In this document: positions 61,441 to 64,000 of the stretch, in pieces
Numbering within the stretch: position 1 is the first letter of the stretch
Layout: each line of letters begins with the position of its first letter
Source: Arcticibacter sp.
Lineage (GTDB): Bacteria; Bacteroidota; Bacteroidia; 2-12-FULL-35-15
NCBI GenBank assembly: GCA_021155045.1
Contig: JAJNQB010000009.1
Span: 94,625 to 158,624, forward strand
Reading direction: 5' to 3'
Length of the DNA: 64,000 nucleotides
Position numbers and translations under genes: made by a program
Notes under the pieces: model-generated
The model's input: only the letters and a program-made list of their open reading frames with translations
What the model was told of the DNA's origin: nothing
The model's database searches: none

Positions 61441-61562
61441 GGCGCTTGGCGAAGGTGGCGACTTTCACCATCCGCCAGCTGGCGGATTGATGCGGAGAAC
61501 CAAACTTTGATTAACCACAAAACTGTCTGCGGAGCAATGAACCGCCACTTTTGCCAAACGCC
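61441..61562. repeat. GC-richer palindromic element
   Basis: The ends GGCGCTTGGCGAAGGTGGCG (61441-61460) and CGCCACTTTTGCCAAACGCC (61543-61562) pair at 17 of 20 positions, with transitions at the others, and the interior contains the palindrome ATCCGCCAGCTGGCGGAT (61470-61487). Base composition is clearly richer in G and C than the flanks. Such elements often mark the edge of an inserted gene unit. Confidence 0.65.
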
Positions 61563-61563
61563 T

Positions 61564-61573
61564 GTTATGCCCA
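61564..61573. repeat. Left boundary repeat of the kinase/receiver module
   Basis: GTTATGCCCA, inverted with respect to TGGGCATAAC at 63279-63288. The two enclose exactly the two-gene module. Confidence 0.55.
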
Positions 61574-61577
61574 GTTT

Positions 61578-62609
61578 TTATTCAGTCGGTATTACAATTT
61601 CAAATGTATTTTCTTGGTAGTCAATTCCGTTATACTTCATTGTCTTGTCGCGATTTACTTTTAATGAAATTACCCCATTGTTCATTTCTATGAATGTTTT
61701 AACTATGTGCATCCCTGTACCACTGCCATTTAGTTCTAATTCTTTAGACAAATCCCCTGAATAACCCTGAGCAAATATTTTTGCTTCCTCGTGTTCGTAT
61801 ATTTTCAAGCTTAACATATTGAAAGTTATTTTGAGTTGGGTTCTACTAACGTCAGTAAAGGAAATTTTGAGAGTATTGTGTGGACAAACATATTTAGTAC
61901 AATTGTCTATAATATGAACCAACGCCACAGTAAATGTTTCATAGTCAACAAAAATTTCTTTTCGGCATTCGGATAACTCTATTTTTACATTATTCTCCAT
62001 AAACGAATCCCAAAATGCTGAAAGGGTAGAGCGAATTAGTTTATGAATGGAATGATGACTTTTATCAATGTTATTATTTAGCTCTTTTTTGCTCAACCTG
62101 TCATATACACTTAATTCAGCTTGAATTAATTTATTGTTTTTAATTATTTTAAGAAACGATTGGCAAGTTTTATCGAATGAATTATTTATATTTTTTCTTA
62201 TTGAATCAATTTGCCCTTTAGTTCCAGAAGTATTTGCGAAAGGGTCAAGAATGTTTTCTGATGCCTGAATGCAATGCGCACTATATTTTTTGAGATTGTG
62301 TGTTAACCTATCCAACACGATTTTACTCTCGTGCGAAATATTGTCTTTGATTTGCAGAATATGAGGAGCAAACTCCATAATAGTTTCTGCTTTATTATGA
62401 AACGTCTTTGATGAGTCTATTGCTTCGTTTGTGCAGAGGTAAAGTTCATAGTCTTTTTTAGTCACGATGCCCCGTCTTCGCTCTTCATTAAATTTAGAGC
62501 AAAATACTTTTTCGGTTTTACCAATAGGACAGCCTTCTTGAGAACAAACTCCAGAATCGAAGTTTTTATAAACTACTTTGCCGCCTTTTTTTATGGTAAA
62601 AGCAATCAT
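61578..62609 (-). CDS. Histidine kinase-like protein with an N-terminal Cys cluster
   Basis: 343 residues, cytoplasmic. The N-terminal part has clustered Cys (SGVCSQEGCPIGKTEKVFCSK and LYLCTNEA), which may bind metal. A helical region follows with a possible phosphoacceptor His (LDRLTHNLKKYSAH). The C-terminus is an HATPase domain: N box TVALVHIIDNCTKYV and G box GSGTGMHIVKTF. The linked upstream gene is a receiver protein, so they probably form a signalling pair. No membrane segment or sensor domain of a known type is seen. Confidence 0.75.
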   Translation of the reverse strand: MIAFTIKKGGKVVYKNFDSGVCSQEGCPIGKTEKVFCSKFNEERRRGIVTKKDYELYLCTNEAIDSSKTFHNKAETIMEFAPHILQIKDNISHESKIVLDRLTHNLKKYSAHCIQASENILDPFANTSGTKGQIDSIRKNINNSFDKTCQSFLKIIKNNKLIQAELSVYDRLSKKELNNNIDKSHHSIHKLIRSTLSAFWDSFMENNVKIELSECRKEIFVDYETFTVALVHIIDNCTKYVCPHNTLKISFTDVSRTQLKITFNMLSLKIYEHEEAKIFAQGYSGDLSKELELNGSGTGMHIVKTFIEMNNGVISLKVNRDKTMKYNGIDYQENTFEIVIPTE

Positions 62610-62611
62610 AA

Positions 62612-63259
62612 TTAAATGGGCGAATAAAAAGTAGAAATTGCACTTGCGATTATTTTTCCTGCTTTGGTTGTTACACCGAATGCTTTTACAACTTTATCAA
62701 TATCTACTTCATCTTTAGTTCTCACCTTTAAAAACTGAGATTGTATTGTAGGGATATCAACATTATTTCCAGTTTCCTCCTTCAAATATTTTTGAATTCT
62801 CACAAGACATTCGTCTAATGAAAATGCTTGTTTTGCAAATTTTTCAACAAGTTTTAAAAACTCATAAGTGTCGGCATTTTTTCTGATTCTTGCATCAACA
62901 ATGGATAATGTAGCGTCAAATATATCTCGTTGTCCTTCCGAGCTATATAAAACCACTGCTTTTGTCGGGTATCTTTCTTTTAAAGCTCTTGCTAACCCAA
63001 GTCCTTCGTCCGCGAATCCAAGCTTTTTGCCAACGCCTTGAATGTCCACGAAAAATATGTGGGTACTCTCAATGTCCGGATGGTCGATTAATTCAACGTC
63101 CTTTACTCTCGAACATTGAACCCAACCGTTGTTGATTATTTTCTCAATAGCTTCAAATTTTATGTCGTCAATAAATAGAATTTTGGTAATTCTTTTTATT
63201 TCTTCTAAACTTCTCTGTGGAAGATTTTTCTTTTTGTAGAACCAGCTAAATATTTTCAT
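62612..63259 (-). CDS. Receiver-domain protein paired with the kinase-like protein
   Basis: 215 residues. The receiver core has all key residues: acidic pair in ILFIDDIKFEAI, phosphorylatable Asp in THIFFVDIQGVG, Ser in VVLYSSEGQ and Lys in RIRKNADTYEF. The C-terminal part is helical (YLKEETGNNVDIPTIQSQFL ... VDIDKVVKAFGVTTKAGKII) and has no recognised DNA-binding domain. It starts the operon and ends two bases before the kinase-like gene. A role in stress or defence is only a guess from its place in an apparent insertion. Confidence 0.7.
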   Translation of the reverse strand: MKIFSWFYKKKNLPQRSLEEIKRITKILFIDDIKFEAIEKIINNGWVQCSRVKDVELIDHPDIESTHIFFVDIQGVGKKLGFADEGLGLARALKERYPTKAVVLYSSEGQRDIFDATLSIVDARIRKNADTYEFLKLVEKFAKQAFSLDECLVRIQKYLKEETGNNVDIPTIQSQFLKVRTKDEVDIDKVVKAFGVTTKAGKIIASAISTFYSPI

Positions 63260-63278
63260 GTTGTCGTCTTTTTAAAAT

Positions 63279-63288
63279 TGGGCATAAC
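63279..63288. repeat. Right boundary repeat of the kinase/receiver module
   Basis: TGGGCATAAC, the inverted partner of GTTATGCCCA at 61564-61573, 20 bases upstream of the receiver start codon. Confidence 0.55.
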
Positions 63289-63318
63289 TTGCATGTTAGC
63301 GCTACTCATTTTTTTAAC

Positions 63319-63345
63319 TTTTTGTAAATTAATTGTTTACAAAAA
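63319..63345. repeat. Ten base pair inverted repeat beyond the module
   Basis: TTTTTGTAAA (63319-63328) and TTTACAAAAA (63336-63345) face each other around seven bases. The layout resembles a binding site for a dimeric regulator or a recombinase core site. No T run on either side suggests termination. The rest of 63346-63535 shows no feature. Confidence 0.4.
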
Positions 63346-63537
63346 CGTTTTTAATCGTTTGTTATTATTTGTAAAAAATATGTAATCAGGTAGGATGTAA
63401 GCCATATTTGTTTTTATCCCCCAATAATTTAAGCTAAAGTAAAACAAAAAAGGAATTTGCCAAAAATATTTTAAAACTTTAAGAAAATTTTAATTTTAAG
63501 ATGATTTTGGTAGTTGGGTAAAATATTTCAATAAAGC

Positions 63538-64000
63538 CCTTCACACGTTCTCGATACGTTTACCTGGTGGTGAACACTCTCCATAGGAGTAAACGAACAG
63601 ACAGCGCACATTTGTTTTGCTATTGAAAATAAAATATCATTTCGAAGTAGCGGGAAGGAATGACAGCAAACGATGGCGAATAGTTGATTGTGGGCGGTTG
63701 TCAGTCTGAGCTCAGCCGAAGACTTGCTTTCTTTTTTATCAAGAAAAAAGAAAATACAAAGGTTTTTAAATAATTCCTTCACACGTTCTCGATACGTTCA
63801 CCTAACCGGTGAACACTCGAACTGACAGCACACAGATTACATAGAAAAAAGAAAATACAAAGTTTTTTAAATAATTCCTTCACACGTTCTCGATACGTTC
63901 ACCTAACCGGTGAACACTCGAACTGACAGCGCACATTTGTTTTGCTATTATAAATAAAATATCATTTCGAAGTAGCGGGAAGGAATGACAGCAAACGATG
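63538..64000. repeat. REP-like repeat array, three copies, running off the window
   Basis: The unit begins CCTTCACACGTTCTCGATACGT and is seen at 63538, 63777 and 63878. Copies 2 and 3 contain the palindrome GTTCACC TAA CCGGTGAAC. Copies 1 and 3 share about 65 further bases (GCACATTTGTTTTGCTATT ... CATTTCGAAGTAGCGGGAAG) and copies 2 and 3 share the upstream flank AAAAGAAAATACAAAG. Frames here are incidental. GTCAGTCTGAGCTCAGCCG at about 63700 is another common Bacteroidota repeat. Confidence 0.8.

Noticed and set aside
61441..61573. Possible integron attC site
   Set aside because: The palindrome and GTTATGC recall attC sites, but the core GTTRRRY and its partner RYYYAAC are not matched, and no integrase is seen.
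63528..63782. Open frame of 84 codons on the minus strand
   Set aside because: It lies entirely within the repeat array and its bases are explained by the repeats; no signal or domain is visible.
63538..64000. CRISPR array
   Set aside because: Repeats are direct, but spacing and unit length vary, flanks are shared between copies instead of unique spacers, and no cas genes are present.

Overview
The window comes from a low-GC member of the Bacteroidota. The support is gene content and signals: three proteins end in type IX secretion (T9SS) sorting domains, menaquinone is made by the futalosine route (mqnE), there is a Spt-type serine palmitoyltransferase, and the gene runs rpsP-rimM and bamD-omega-coaBC-DUF4835-recN are typical of the phylum. 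Several genes are preceded by the Bacteroidota promoter pattern TTG ... TAnnTTTG and lack Shine-Dalgarno sequences. No rRNA, CRISPR array, transposase or phage gene was seen. There is one tRNA (His).

Layout. 0-4.1 kb (minus): the end of a family 5 solute-binding lipoprotein, then a sigma / anti-sigma / CpxP-like / MbnP-like / YHYH operon in which the MbnP and YHYH genes look fused by a deletion. 4.2-7.0 kb: Nudix hydrolase, a membrane protein, a CPBP protease, a likely small RNA and a VOC lipoprotein. 7.1-13.4 kb: a halogenase-like flavoprotein, a DUF1702 protein, a small protein, a BtrH-domain protein and a methyltransferase, which look like part of a specialised-metabolite (possibly flexirubin-type pigment) locus. 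13.4-19.3 kb: secreted proteins of unknown function, long hairpin repeats, two small proteins, a helical-repeat protein and an ECF sigma factor. 19.4-22.6 kb: response regulator, mqnE, rRNA methyltransferase. 22.5-26.7 kb (minus): carotenoid genes crtI and crtB with two neighbours, and rpe. 26.8-31.5 kb: sterol-desaturase family protein, two tandem helical-repeat paralogues, and another hairpin-rich gap. 31.5-50.5 kb: mostly housekeeping genes (saccharopine dehydrogenase-like, trmN6, rimM, rpsP, usp, spt, tRNA-His, ABC exporter, bamD to recN, fabI). 50.6-58.1 kb: a complete trpEGDCFBA-aroF operon behind a trp attenuator with a leader peptide carrying three consecutive Trp codons. 58.2-64 kb: a giant T9SS Asp-box protein, then a two-gene histidine kinase / receiver module bracketed by inverted repeats, then a REP-like tandem repeat array running to the window end.

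Most unusual. Four long hairpins (near 15.2, 15.7, 15.9 and 30.9-31.0 kb) share an apical loop reading TATC(A)CCCC(T)GATA, while their stems differ in sequence but keep pairing. A shorter small-RNA gene at 6.4 kb carries almost the same loop. The two hairpin-rich loci also share a CCTTCCG-containing repeat and both neighbour helical-repeat proteins. This is the best candidate here for something undescribed.
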